Below, one piece after another: positions 6,673 to 12,948 of a DNA stretch of 13,440 nucleotides. Source of the stretch: Candidatus Collierbacteria bacterium. GTDB taxonomy: Bacteria; Patescibacteriota; Microgenomatia; UBA1400; MFAQ01. Location: contig CAIQPO010000050.1 of NCBI GenBank assembly GCA_903873735.1, forward strand, positions 1 through 13,440, in the 5' to 3' direction. Position numbers and translations under genes: made by a program. The notes below the pieces were generated by a model. That model saw only the letters and a program-made list of their open reading frames with translations, was not told the DNA's origin and did no database searches. The number at the start of each line of letters is the position of its first letter. Position 1 is the first letter of the stretch.

Positions 6673-7542
6673 TTAGTAAATCATCGGATCCATGTGCTCC
6701 CTGCCCACCAATCCAACAGCCAAAGGCAATGCATGCCCTTGCATGACCAGGGCAAAATTGAGAGGATGATCCGCAATATAATCTCCATCTTCTGGCAATT
6801 TGGGGTCTTCAAACACGATTCCCTTAGCCGCCGAATATGCAAAAGCCGCCTCCAAAGACACATGCCTCTGGTTAAGCGCAAACTTAAAAGCCATCAACGC
6901 CTGCACCACTCTCCAAGAATCTTCAGTCTTCATTCCCTGGAGTTTGCTCAGATCGACATTGATTTCAGTCACGGTAATTGCCGGCAAAATAATGCCGTTC
7001 CCTTTTGACTTTTTCTTACCCAAAGAGGTAAATAGCCAATCTTCCGCCTGTGACGGACCTCCAACACAACTTGGCTCAGAAACCAACACGCTCATACCAC
7101 GTCGACTGGTGGGAATCTCAACCACTGTTCGGCCTTTATATTCATAGAAGCCAAGACCAGTGGCTGGCAAACGGAAACCCGGGCGTCCCAAAAGTGGTAA
7201 AAAATATCCCTTGACACCTGGGAACAGCCATTCACCGAAGAGCTTCATTACTGAAGCGGCATAAAGATAACCTAAACCATTCCCCTGATCGTCAAGAGAA
7301 ATGTTGAAGCCCAGGTTCTTGAGAAACTGATTAATCGCGTCACAGTTGTCAGCAGCCATGGCTACTAACTCTCGACGAGTCAAAAGATTTGCCAGACGAA
7401 GCGACTCCTCTTTGTAGGTGTAAATCAGCTCTTGTTGAAAATTTCCCCTCTGCGGCCGCCAGGTCATTTCGTTGCCCACAAACTCCGCGGCAACTGGCCA
7501 CAAAGCATGCGAAACAGGTATTGTGGTATAAAAAGTAGTCAT
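6673..7542 (-). CDS. Serpin-like protein, divergent (paralog 2)
   Basis: A 289-aa protein, the better match to serpins of the pair. In order: VMKLFGEWLFPG...FRL (98-125) for the helix-to-strand FKGxWxxPF region; TGLGFYEYKGRTVVEIP (128-144) and MSVLVSEP (150-157) for the Q.G.F.Y....VVELPY..LSMLxLLP region; IILPAITVTEINVDLSKLQGM in parts (184-204) for the LPKFKxxxxYDLxxxLxxLG strand; VVQALMAFKFALN (212-224) and LEAAFAYSAAKG (230-241) for the VNEEGTEAAAAT hinge; YIADHPLNFAL (255-265) for the C-terminal signature, which departs from it at the usual Phe. The loop between hinge and ADHP is about 24 residues, similar to a reactive-centre loop. No secretion signal. ATG at 7542 is chosen because GGAGGAG lies 5 nt before it. 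Inhibitory activity is doubtful given the bulky hinge residues. Confidence 0.65.
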   Translation of the reverse strand: MTTFYTTIPVSHALWPVAAEFVGNEMTWRPQRGNFQQELIYTYKEESLRLANLLTRRELVAMAADNCDAINQFLKNLGFNISLDDQGNGLGYLYAASVMKLFGEWLFPGVKGYFLPLLGRPGFRLPATGLGFYEYKGRTVVEIPTSRRGMSVLVSEPSCVGGPSQAEDWLFTSLGKKKSKGNGIILPAITVTEINVDLSKLQGMKTEDSWRVVQALMAFKFALNQRHVSLEAAFAYSAAKGIVFEDPKLPEDGDYIADHPLNFALVMQGHALPLAVGLVGREHMDPMIY

Positions 7543-7592
7543 CGACTCTCCTCCGCACATATAGATTCAAATTTAATTCAAAGTACCTGCAG

Positions 7593-7622
7593 ATTATATC
7601 AATCCTATAAAAATATTGTCAA
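7593..7622 (-). promoter_or_regulatory. Near-consensus promoter of serpin-like gene 2
   Basis: Minus strand: -35 TTGACA (7617-7622), 18-bp spacer, extended -10 TGATATAAT (hexamer 7593-7598). Predicted start near 7586, leader about 45 nt carrying GGAGGAG. The -35 overlaps the TGA stop codon of comM. Confidence 0.9.
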
Positions 7623-9139
7623 AACACTCTTTCTCGATACTGAAGAGCCTCAGCAACATGAGCCACCTCAATAGAATCACTACCTTCCAAATCAGCAATT
7701 GTTTGAGCTACTCTAATTACCTTGAAATAGCCTCTTGCAGACAGAAGCTGTTTATCCATAGCCAAAGCCAACATATTTTTAGCCTCATCTGAAACAACAC
7801 AGTATTCTCTTATCATTTTGGAGCTCATCCTTGCATTAGCAAACACACCACTTTGACCGAATCGTTCTTCTTGCCTCTTTCTCGCTTTTTGCACTCTAGC
7901 TCTAACATTTTCCGAGGTTTCCGACTGCAATACACTTCCTCCAACAATTTCACTAGTGTCAACTGGAGGTACAAAAAGATGCAAGTCAATCCTGTCTAAG
8001 ATAGGACCGCTCAGTCTCCTTTTATACTTGGATATCTCTCTTTCATTACACCTACACTCAATCTTTGGGTGACCAAGATATCCGCACGGACAAGGATTAA
8101 CTGCCCCAACCAACTGAAAACAAGCTGGAAAACTTACTTTGCCCTGAGACCTGGAAATCTCAATCACTCCATCCTCAATTGGCTGCCTTAATGACTCAAC
8201 CATACTTCTTGAAAACTCAGCCATTTCATCCAAAAACAACACCCCAAAATGAGCCAAACTAATTTCTCCAGGAACAGGCTTGGTTCCACCTCCTACCAAC
8301 CCAACTAAACTGGTTGAGTGATGTGGTGATCTAAAAGGCCTTCGTCGAATAATTGCCTGACCAACATCCATCATTCCAGCAGCAGAATATATTTTGGTAA
8401 TCTCCAAACACTCATCTCTTGATAGCTGTGGCAAAATTCCAGGTAGTGATCTGGCAAGCATCGACTTTCCAGCACCAGGAGGACCACTAAAAAGTAAATT
8501 ATGACCACCTGCGGCAGAAATCGTTAGTACCCTCTTTGCGCCCTCTTGCCCCACAATTTCAGCCAAATCAAAATCGCAAGTCGCAGTTTCAATTAGTGTA
8601 GATATCTCAATTTTGTTTAACTCAACTAGATTACTTTCGCCTCTTAAATGGAGCACTAAGTCTTTTAAACACCTAACAGGATATACTTCCACTCTCCTTA
8701 TTACTGATGCCTCATTCGCAGACATAACCGGAACAAACATCCTACCGCCCTCGTGGTCGGATAAATGTATTGCCACCAAAATCACCCCCTTGGTAATTCT
8801 CAAACCTCCATCAAGTGACAATTCACCATAAAATAACCCACCTGGTACCGGAATCTGTCCATCTGCCGCCAATATTCCCACTGCAATCGGTAAATCATAG
8901 GCCGACCCCTCCTTGGGAATGTCTGCCGGAGCTAAATTCACCGTTATTCTCCGATTCGGAAAGTCCATGCCAGAGTTCACAATTGCCGTCTTAACTCTTT
9001 CTTTTGCCTCAGCTACCGATCTCTCTGGCAAACCAACAATATTGAATGCGGGAAACCCTTTCTCTGCCACATCCACCTCCACCTCAACTTGAAAACATGA
9101 CACTCCGAATACCGCTGCGCTCCTAATTTTAGCTATCAT
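7619..9139 (-). CDS. comM: ComM/YifB family AAA+ ATPase (Mg-chelatase-like)
   Basis: ComM is a hexameric AAA+ helicase that promotes branch migration when imported single-stranded DNA is integrated during transformation. The 506-aa protein is of normal length. Domains in order: an N-terminal Lon-protease-like fold (1-170, FNIVGLPERSVAEAKERVK), Walker A GPPGAGKS at 219-226, Walker B LFLDE at 301-305, a CPCGY...CRC cysteine cluster at 350-364 that may bind zinc, arginine-rich sensor segments (GPILDRIDL), and the C-terminal Mg-chelatase region with LSARGYFKVIRVAQTIADLEG. I place the start at ATG 9139, preceded by AAGGGGGG, giving the usual MIAKIRSAAVFG beginning. It overlaps the dprA end by 11 nt, so translation is probably coupled. 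Confidence 0.95.
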   Translation of the reverse strand: MIAKIRSAAVFGVSCFQVEVEVDVAEKGFPAFNIVGLPERSVAEAKERVKTAIVNSGMDFPNRRITVNLAPADIPKEGSAYDLPIAVGILAADGQIPVPGGLFYGELSLDGGLRITKGVILVAIHLSDHEGGRMFVPVMSANEASVIRRVEVYPVRCLKDLVLHLRGESNLVELNKIEISTLIETATCDFDLAEIVGQEGAKRVLTISAAGGHNLLFSGPPGAGKSMLARSLPGILPQLSRDECLEITKIYSAAGMMDVGQAIIRRRPFRSPHHSTSLVGLVGGGTKPVPGEISLAHFGVLFLDEMAEFSRSMVESLRQPIEDGVIEISRSQGKVSFPACFQLVGAVNPCPCGYLGHPKIECRCNEREISKYKRRLSGPILDRIDLHLFVPPVDTSEIVGGSVLQSETSENVRARVQKARKRQEERFGQSGVFANARMSSKMIREYCVVSDEAKNMLALAMDKQLLSARGYFKVIRVAQTIADLEGSDSIEVAHVAEALQYRERVF

Positions 9140-9977
9140 AAACCCCCCTTTTATACTTACCTCCCCACTCACAAACTTCTCCCATAAGCATCAACTCTGT
9201 CAACCTAGCAGCCACCACATTAGCATCAATTCTCAAAACTGAAGCAATCTCATCAAGGCTTTTGTCTCCAAACTTCAAAAGCTCCAGTATCGGATCAGTT
9301 GTATCACTTTTAGATAACTGATATTTACTATTTAAACCAAAAATATCAAGCACATCACGAGATGTTGTGGCCACCTCAGCCTTGCAATTTTTTATTAACC
9401 AATTTGTCCCCTTAGACATCTCCCTATCTATCCCACCAGGCACAGCAAACAACTTCTTTTCTTGATTAACCGCATATTTAGCGGTAATCAAGCTCCCAGA
9501 ATTTAGTCCAGCTTCAATCACCAAAACTGCATCTGAAATTCCCGATACAATTCTATTTCTCCTAGGGAAACTCCACTTAGTTCCACTCATATCCCCTTCA
9601 TACTCCGATAAAATCAAACCTCCCTGATCTAGAATCTGATCGAATAATTTTTCATCTTCACCAGACACCTTCCTACCTATTCCCCAACCCAAAATTGCAA
9701 TAGTTTTTCCTCCCTTTACCACACATTCTCTATGAGCCAACTGGTCCACGCCATACATAAACCCAGAAACAACTATCATGTTACTTCTTACAAAGTCTTC
9801 TATCCAATTCTTTAAAACCCATCTCCCGTAGTCACTCACTCTTCTTGAACCAACCACAGCTAAACGTATCAATCCATCATTTAGTAGATCAACATTACCC
9901 TTGAAATACAACTTTTCTACCTGCGGCAACACACCAGCCAAGCTCTTATACTCATTCTTTTCAATTATTCCCTCCAC
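9129..9977 (-). CDS. dprA: DNA-processing protein DprA
   Basis: DprA binds incoming single-stranded DNA during natural transformation and loads RecA on it. The Rossmann-like core is complete: VVGSRRVSDYG (41-51), VVSGFMYGVDQLAH (69-82), GGKTIAILGWGI (89-100), LSEYEGD (123-129), SFPRRNRIVSGISDAVLVIEA in two blocks (136-156), SGSLITAKYAV (160-170), FAVPGGIDREMSKGTNWLI (177-195). A winged-helix-like C-terminus follows (DEIASVLRIDANVVAARLTEL region, 242-262). The N-terminal SAM-like domain of many DprA proteins is absent or reduced, making it short at 282 aa. The GTG start lies 5 nt after a TAAAAT box. It is the first gene of the dprA-comM pair and diverges from the plus-strand envelope pair. Confidence 0.95.
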   Translation of the reverse strand: MEGIIEKNEYKSLAGVLPQVEKLYFKGNVDLLNDGLIRLAVVGSRRVSDYGRWVLKNWIEDFVRSNMIVVSGFMYGVDQLAHRECVVKGGKTIAILGWGIGRKVSGEDEKLFDQILDQGGLILSEYEGDMSGTKWSFPRRNRIVSGISDAVLVIEAGLNSGSLITAKYAVNQEKKLFAVPGGIDREMSKGTNWLIKNCKAEVATTSRDVLDIFGLNSKYQLSKSDTTDPILELLKFGDKSLDEIASVLRIDANVVAARLTELMLMGEVCEWGGKYKRGVYDS

Positions 9978-9982
9978 ATTCC

Positions 9983-9988
9983 ATTTTA
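9983..9988 (-). promoter_or_regulatory. Putative -10 box, leaderless dprA
   Basis: TAAAAT on the minus strand, 5 nt before the GTG start. The GGAGG nearby lies after the start codon and cannot serve it. Confidence 0.45.
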
Positions 9989-10038
9989 TTCACAAAAAAG
10001 TTCATTCATCAACCATTCCCATCTATTGCAAAACAGAT

Positions 10039-10044
10039 TATAAT
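10039..10044 (+). promoter_or_regulatory. Putative -10 box, leaderless 162-aa gene
   Basis: TATAAT followed by AAAGTC and the GTG start at 10051 (6 nt). The context TATAATAAAG is the same as at the PEGA-domain gene (2042). Confidence 0.55.
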
Positions 10045-10050
10045 AAAGTC

Positions 10051-10539
10051 GTGACTATTACATATAGTAACGCCAAAGCTACCTCCAGTAGCCATGTTAG
10101 TGGCTTTGCTTATGTTGCCTCTGCGGTTGTATTTTTAGTCTTTCCAGCGGTGATTATAGCTATTGGCTTTTTCTCCTCCCAACCAACCGGTACCCTAATC
10201 TCACCTCTTCCCTCCACTCAAATTAGTGAAAGCCCCACACCCACAGTTTCAAATAATCTACCCATTATTGCAAACGACAAAGACGAGGTCGTAGCTTCAT
10301 CCAGTGCTGAAAATCTTTCAAACTCCATCTCCAATCAAGCCGCATTCTCACCTGGAACCATTCAGGTTGAGGTCAAAGACCAGAGAATCACTGCCAATTC
10401 CCAGATACTTCTAGTGCCTAAAGCTGGTGACAGCTCTACTTATTTTGTTGTTTCAAAAGACACTGGCAAGTTTGTAATCGGCACTGACAAGGCAGATTCC
10501 ACAGAAAGAGTGATTGACTATCAAATAGTAAATCCATAG
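10051..10539 (+). CDS. Anchored extracytoplasmic beta-domain protein
   Basis: A 162-aa protein with one membrane helix at about 18-41 (FAYVASAVVFLVFPAVIIAIGFF), then a Pro/Ser/Thr-rich linker (about 46-75, SPLPSTQISESPTPTVS) and a compact C-terminal domain of about 60 residues. That domain has the pattern QVEVKDQRITANSQILLVP...YFVVS..TGKFVIGT...DYQIVNP, similar to beta-sandwich end domains found on some envelope and pilus-like proteins; this resemblance is from memory, not a search. The frame extends further upstream, but GTG 10051 is preferred because it sits 6 nt behind a TATAAT box and yields a sensible N-terminus. It is followed after 9 nt by the polytopic ligase-like gene, and the two are very likely cotranscribed. 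Confidence 0.75.
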   Translation: MTITYSNAKATSSSHVSGFAYVASAVVFLVFPAVIIAIGFFSSQPTGTLISPLPSTQISESPTPTVSNNLPIIANDKDEVVASSSAENLSNSISNQAAFSPGTIQVEVKDQRITANSQILLVPKAGDSSTYFVVSKDTGKFVIGTDKADSTERVIDYQIVNP

Positions 10540-10548
10540 AATGTCACT

Positions 10549-12474
10549 ATGCGACATTCTTTAGAAAAGCTTACTAGCTCTCTCTTATTCCTGGTTCCAA
10601 TAATTCTGGTAATTTTTGTTCCCACCATTTTCCTCCCCATCACTCCAGACTTCTTTGGTATCCACAAGTCGTACTTAATCTATGCCTTAGCTAGTGTATC
10701 GCTACTTGCCTTTACTCTAAACTTCACCTCCACAGGAGTTATCAAAATCACCAAGTCTCCTGCTCTCCTGCCCCTATCCATTTTTACAGTCATCGCCCTA
10801 GTCACTACTTTTTGGATGCACCCTGCACCCAGAATTGCCATCTACAGTAACACTGCGCTAGTTACCTCTCTCTTTATCCTATTTCTTACTCTCACTTCCT
10901 CTCTCAAAGGTGACAAAATAATAAAAACTATCATTACAAGTATCGTCTCAGTAGTCACTCTGCTAAGCGTCTTCGCTCTTGCACGCCACTTCGGCTTAAC
11001 CAGCAATTTACCCTCCCCAGACTGGTTCAAATCCAAACTCTTTGACCTTACAGGTAGCCCTTATCACTATCTTACGGTGGCATTACCAGTACTCCTGGCT
11101 TCAATCGCCCTTGGCATTCAAACAAAAAACTGGTTACTAAAGCCCATTATCTTCACTTGCGCTGTTTTAATTGCCGCAGGCTCAACCTTTTCTATCTCCA
11201 GCATCTTACCCAAAGCAGATCAAGCCGGACTTGTTCTTCTACCATACAATGCAGGTTGGTCAATCGGAGTCGACCTCTTTAAAGATCCAAAAACTGCCCT
11301 CATTGGCACTGGCCCTGATACCTTCCAGTTCGTATTTACTCGGCTAAAACCTGCCTATCTCAATTCACTCGAAAACATCTGGAGCCTTCGCTTCTCAAAC
11401 TCATCCAGCGAGTTACTCACACTCATGGCCACCACGGGCATCATAGGTAGCTTATCCTTTTTGCTGGTCTTTGTCTTAAACATCAAGCAACTAATAAACA
11501 AAAACCTCAAAGAAGACTCATTTCAAGCATTTATTGTCGCCGGGCTTATCGGCTACCTCCTTATGTTCCTCTTAGTTCCCAGCTCAATCCCAGCAACAAC
11601 CATGGCCTTCGTCTTCCTTATAATTTCCATCATTCACCAGAAAAATGAAGGTCATCAACATAGGGTTCAAGACTTGAGCATAAGTCTTACTGCAAACAAC
11701 CACGACTCCTCCACCAATCTCCCTATCCTGCCATGGATACTTACTCTTTCATCTGCGGTGCTAATTGCAGTTTACTGGACCGGAGCCGTAAAGGTTTACC
11801 AGGCCAACATGGCTATTTATCAAGCCGCTCAACTCCTTAAAACAAACGGCCAGGCCTCATACAACAAACAATTAGAGGCTGTGAAGCTGGACCCAGCCAA
11901 CCCATTCTTCCACGTCAATCTCTCACAAACTTACCTAGCTATTGCCACCAATCTAATCTCTAGCGATAAGGCCACAAATGACGACAAAACCAAGGCCACT
12001 GAGTTTGCCAATCAATCAGTTAATGAAGCCAAGACAGCCATCAACCTAAACCCAATCGATGTCAGTATGTGGGAAAACTATGCTCAAATCACCAGAGCCC
12101 TCACCGAGTTCAAAGTTGAAGGAGCTAGAGACTGGACCATAGCCAATTATGCCCAAGCTATCACCCTAGATCCCACCAATCCCACTCTAAGAGTTCAACT
12201 AGGCACCTTCTATTATTTCCTTGGAGACTACGACACAGCTATCAAGGTTTTAGAGCAAGCCCTTAATCTAAAAAGTGATTGGAGCATACCCTACTACAAC
12301 ATAGCCCAATCCTACAAAGCCAAAAAAGATTATTCCCGAGCCTTAATATTCATGAAAGAAGGTGTTAAGTACACTCCCAAAGACAGCAAGGATCTAGAAA
12401 CCATAAACAAAGATATCATTGAACTAGAAAAACTAGCTCCTAAGGAATCCACTTCTTCAGGGCAACCTAAATAA
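10549..12474 (+). CDS. O-antigen ligase/polymerase-like protein with TPRs
   Basis: A 641-aa protein with about eleven hydrophobic helices (residues about 9-411) and a C-terminal soluble TPR region (about 430-630). The Wzy/WaaL-type core is recognisable at 248-310: LIGTGPDTFQFVFTRLKP, then SNSSSELLTLMATTGIIGS before the next helix, equivalent to the large loop that carries the GxGxxxF and xNxxLxxxAxxGxxG elements. Such proteins transfer or polymerise lipid-linked glycans at the outer face of the membrane. TPRs are visible as YAQAITLDPTNPTLRVQLG, AIKVLEQALNLKSDWSIPY and ALIFMKEGVKYTPKD. It forms an operon with the upstream anchored protein (9-nt gap, no Shine-Dalgarno seen). In this organism it probably acts in surface glycan or glycoprotein assembly. 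The substrate cannot be read from sequence. Confidence 0.8.
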   Translation: MRHSLEKLTSSLLFLVPIILVIFVPTIFLPITPDFFGIHKSYLIYALASVSLLAFTLNFTSTGVIKITKSPALLPLSIFTVIALVTTFWMHPAPRIAIYSNTALVTSLFILFLTLTSSLKGDKIIKTIITSIVSVVTLLSVFALARHFGLTSNLPSPDWFKSKLFDLTGSPYHYLTVALPVLLASIALGIQTKNWLLKPIIFTCAVLIAAGSTFSISSILPKADQAGLVLLPYNAGWSIGVDLFKDPKTALIGTGPDTFQFVFTRLKPAYLNSLENIWSLRFSNSSSELLTLMATTGIIGSLSFLLVFVLNIKQLINKNLKEDSFQAFIVAGLIGYLLMFLLVPSSIPATTMAFVFLIISIIHQKNEGHQHRVQDLSISLTANNHDSSTNLPILPWILTLSSAVLIAVYWTGAVKVYQANMAIYQAAQLLKTNGQASYNKQLEAVKLDPANPFFHVNLSQTYLAIATNLISSDKATNDDKTKATEFANQSVNEAKTAINLNPIDVSMWENYAQITRALTEFKVEGARDWTIANYAQAITLDPTNPTLRVQLGTFYYFLGDYDTAIKVLEQALNLKSDWSIPYYNIAQSYKAKKDYSRALIFMKEGVKYTPKDSKDLETINKDIIELEKLAPKESTSSGQPK

Positions 12475-12490
12475 GGAAAGTAAATAATCC

Positions 12491-12518
12491 AAAAAATGCA
12501 GGATATCCTGCATTTTTT
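12491..12518. terminator. Bidirectional terminator, perfect palindrome
   Basis: A 28-bp perfect palindrome: A6-TGCAGGAT then its mirror ATCCTGCA-T6. In RNA it gives a TGCAGG/CCTGCA stem with A and U runs, so it can end the ligase transcript (17 nt after its stop) and any transcript coming from the tRNA-Ala side. Confidence 0.9.
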
Positions 12519-12541
12519 TGACCTCAAAATAAAATTATTCG

Positions 12542-12581
12542 AAAAGTGGACCCTATCGGACTCGAACCGACCACCTCTTCT
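12542..12581 (-). repeat. Duplicated 3' half of tRNA-Ala(GGC), att-like
   Basis: Forty bases identical to 12718-12757. They contain exactly the last 35 nt of the tRNA (3' strand of the anticodon stem, variable loop, T arm, 3' acceptor strand and discriminator A) plus 5 flanking bases. The 5' half of the tRNA is missing, so it is not a working tRNA. Intact tRNA plus a displaced 3' copy downstream is the arrangement left by integration at a tRNA attachment site. Confidence 0.85.
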
Positions 12582-12717
12582 TATTATGAACATCGTAATT
12601 AAGCGAAGTGAATTACGAGTCTGAATTAAGAGGAAGCGGAATGAAGATAGCAGCATAATGAAATTATGCGCATCGTAATGAGCAAGCTCTTATGTCTTAA
12701 TTGGAGATTCGATACAA
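12582..12717. repeat. Palindrome-rich 136-bp stretch between tRNA-Ala copies
   Basis: Contains a 17-bp direct repeat with two differing bases, ATTATGNNCATCGTAAT, at 12583-12599 and 12663-12679; an inverted repeat TCGTAATT/AATTACGA (12593-12600/12611-12618); a hairpin GCATAAT-GAA-ATTATGC (12653-12669); and AATTAAGA (12624-12631 region) facing TCTTAATT (12695-12702 region). No open reading frame of note. It may be the remnant of an integrated element or a small structured non-coding element. Confidence 0.6.
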
Positions 12718-12722
12718 AAAAG

Positions 12723-12795
12723 TGGACCCTATCGGACTCGAACCGACCACCTCTTCTATGCCATAGAAGCGCTCTACCAGATGAGCTAAGGGCCC
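12723..12795 (-). tRNA. tRNA-Ala (anticodon GGC)
   Basis: Minus-strand cloverleaf: acceptor GGGCCCT/AGGGTCC, which includes the alanine identity pair G3-U70; D stem GCTC/GAGC; anticodon stem CTTCT/AGAAG with loop ATGGCAT (anticodon GGC, reads GCC); variable loop AGGTG; T arm GTCGG-TTCGAGT-CCGAT; discriminator A. CCA is not encoded. A TAAAAT box at 12821-12826 with a weak TTAGTA 17 bp upstream could drive it. Confidence 0.95.
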
Positions 12796-12814
12796 AAAAA
12801 GCTTGTAAACAAGC
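12796..12814 (-). terminator. Terminator-like hairpin before tRNA-Ala(GGC)
   Basis: On the minus strand GCTTGT-TT-ACAAGC (12801-12814) is followed by TTTTT and ends at the base before the mature 5' end of the tRNA. It may stop read-through from the M16 peptidase gene, or form a leader hairpin on the tRNA transcript. Confidence 0.5.
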
Positions 12815-12857
12815 CTCATTATTTTAACACACAAATGATAAACTACTAAGGTATCCA

Positions 12858-12930
12858 GGGCTTGTAGCTCAGTTGGTAGAGCACTGCATTCGCATTGCAG
12901 GGGTCAGGGGTTCGACTCCCCTCAAGTCCA
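12858..12930 (+). tRNA. tRNA-Ala (anticodon CGC)
   Basis: Acceptor GGGCTTG/CAAGTCC with the alanine identity pair G3-U70, D stem GCTC/GAGC, anticodon stem CTGCA/TGCAG with loop TTCGCAT (anticodon CGC, reads GCG), variable loop GGGTC, T arm AGGGG-TTCGACT-CCCCT, discriminator A. CCA is not encoded. It diverges from tRNA-Ala(GGC) across 62 bp. Confidence 0.95.
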
Positions 12931-12935
12931 CAATT

Positions 12936-12941
12936 TATAAT
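12936..12941 (+). promoter_or_regulatory. Putative -10 box, leaderless zinc-ribbon gene
   Basis: TATAAT starting 6 nt after the tRNA-Ala 3' end and ending 7 nt before the ATG at 12949. Read-through from the tRNA is an alternative source of transcript. Confidence 0.5.
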
Positions 12942-12948
12942 AAATAAT

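Noticed and set aside
5676..7542. The paralogs as phage coat or secreted proteins
   Set aside because: No signal peptide, no neighbouring phage genes, and the order of motifs fits serpins better.
9901..10050. Upstream extension of the 162-aa protein
   Set aside because: It overlaps the dprA start and its promoter, has no start signal, and GTG 10051 lies correctly behind a TATAAT box.
12330..12656. Minus-strand 108-aa frame across the ligase 3' end and the tRNA fragment
   Set aside because: It crosses a strong bidirectional terminator and the tRNA-derived repeat and has no start signal.
12542..12757. CRISPR-like repeat-spacer arrangement
   Set aside because: Only two copies, the repeat is explained by the tRNA 3' half, and no cas genes are present.
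12542..12795. A tRNA gene with an intron
   Set aside because: tRNA-Ala(GGC) at 12723-12795 is complete on its own, so the second 3' half is a duplication rather than a separated exon.
12895..12948. Longer zinc-ribbon frame beginning inside tRNA-Ala(CGC)
   Set aside because: The added residues are translated tRNA sequence; ATG 12949 behind TATAAT is the natural start.
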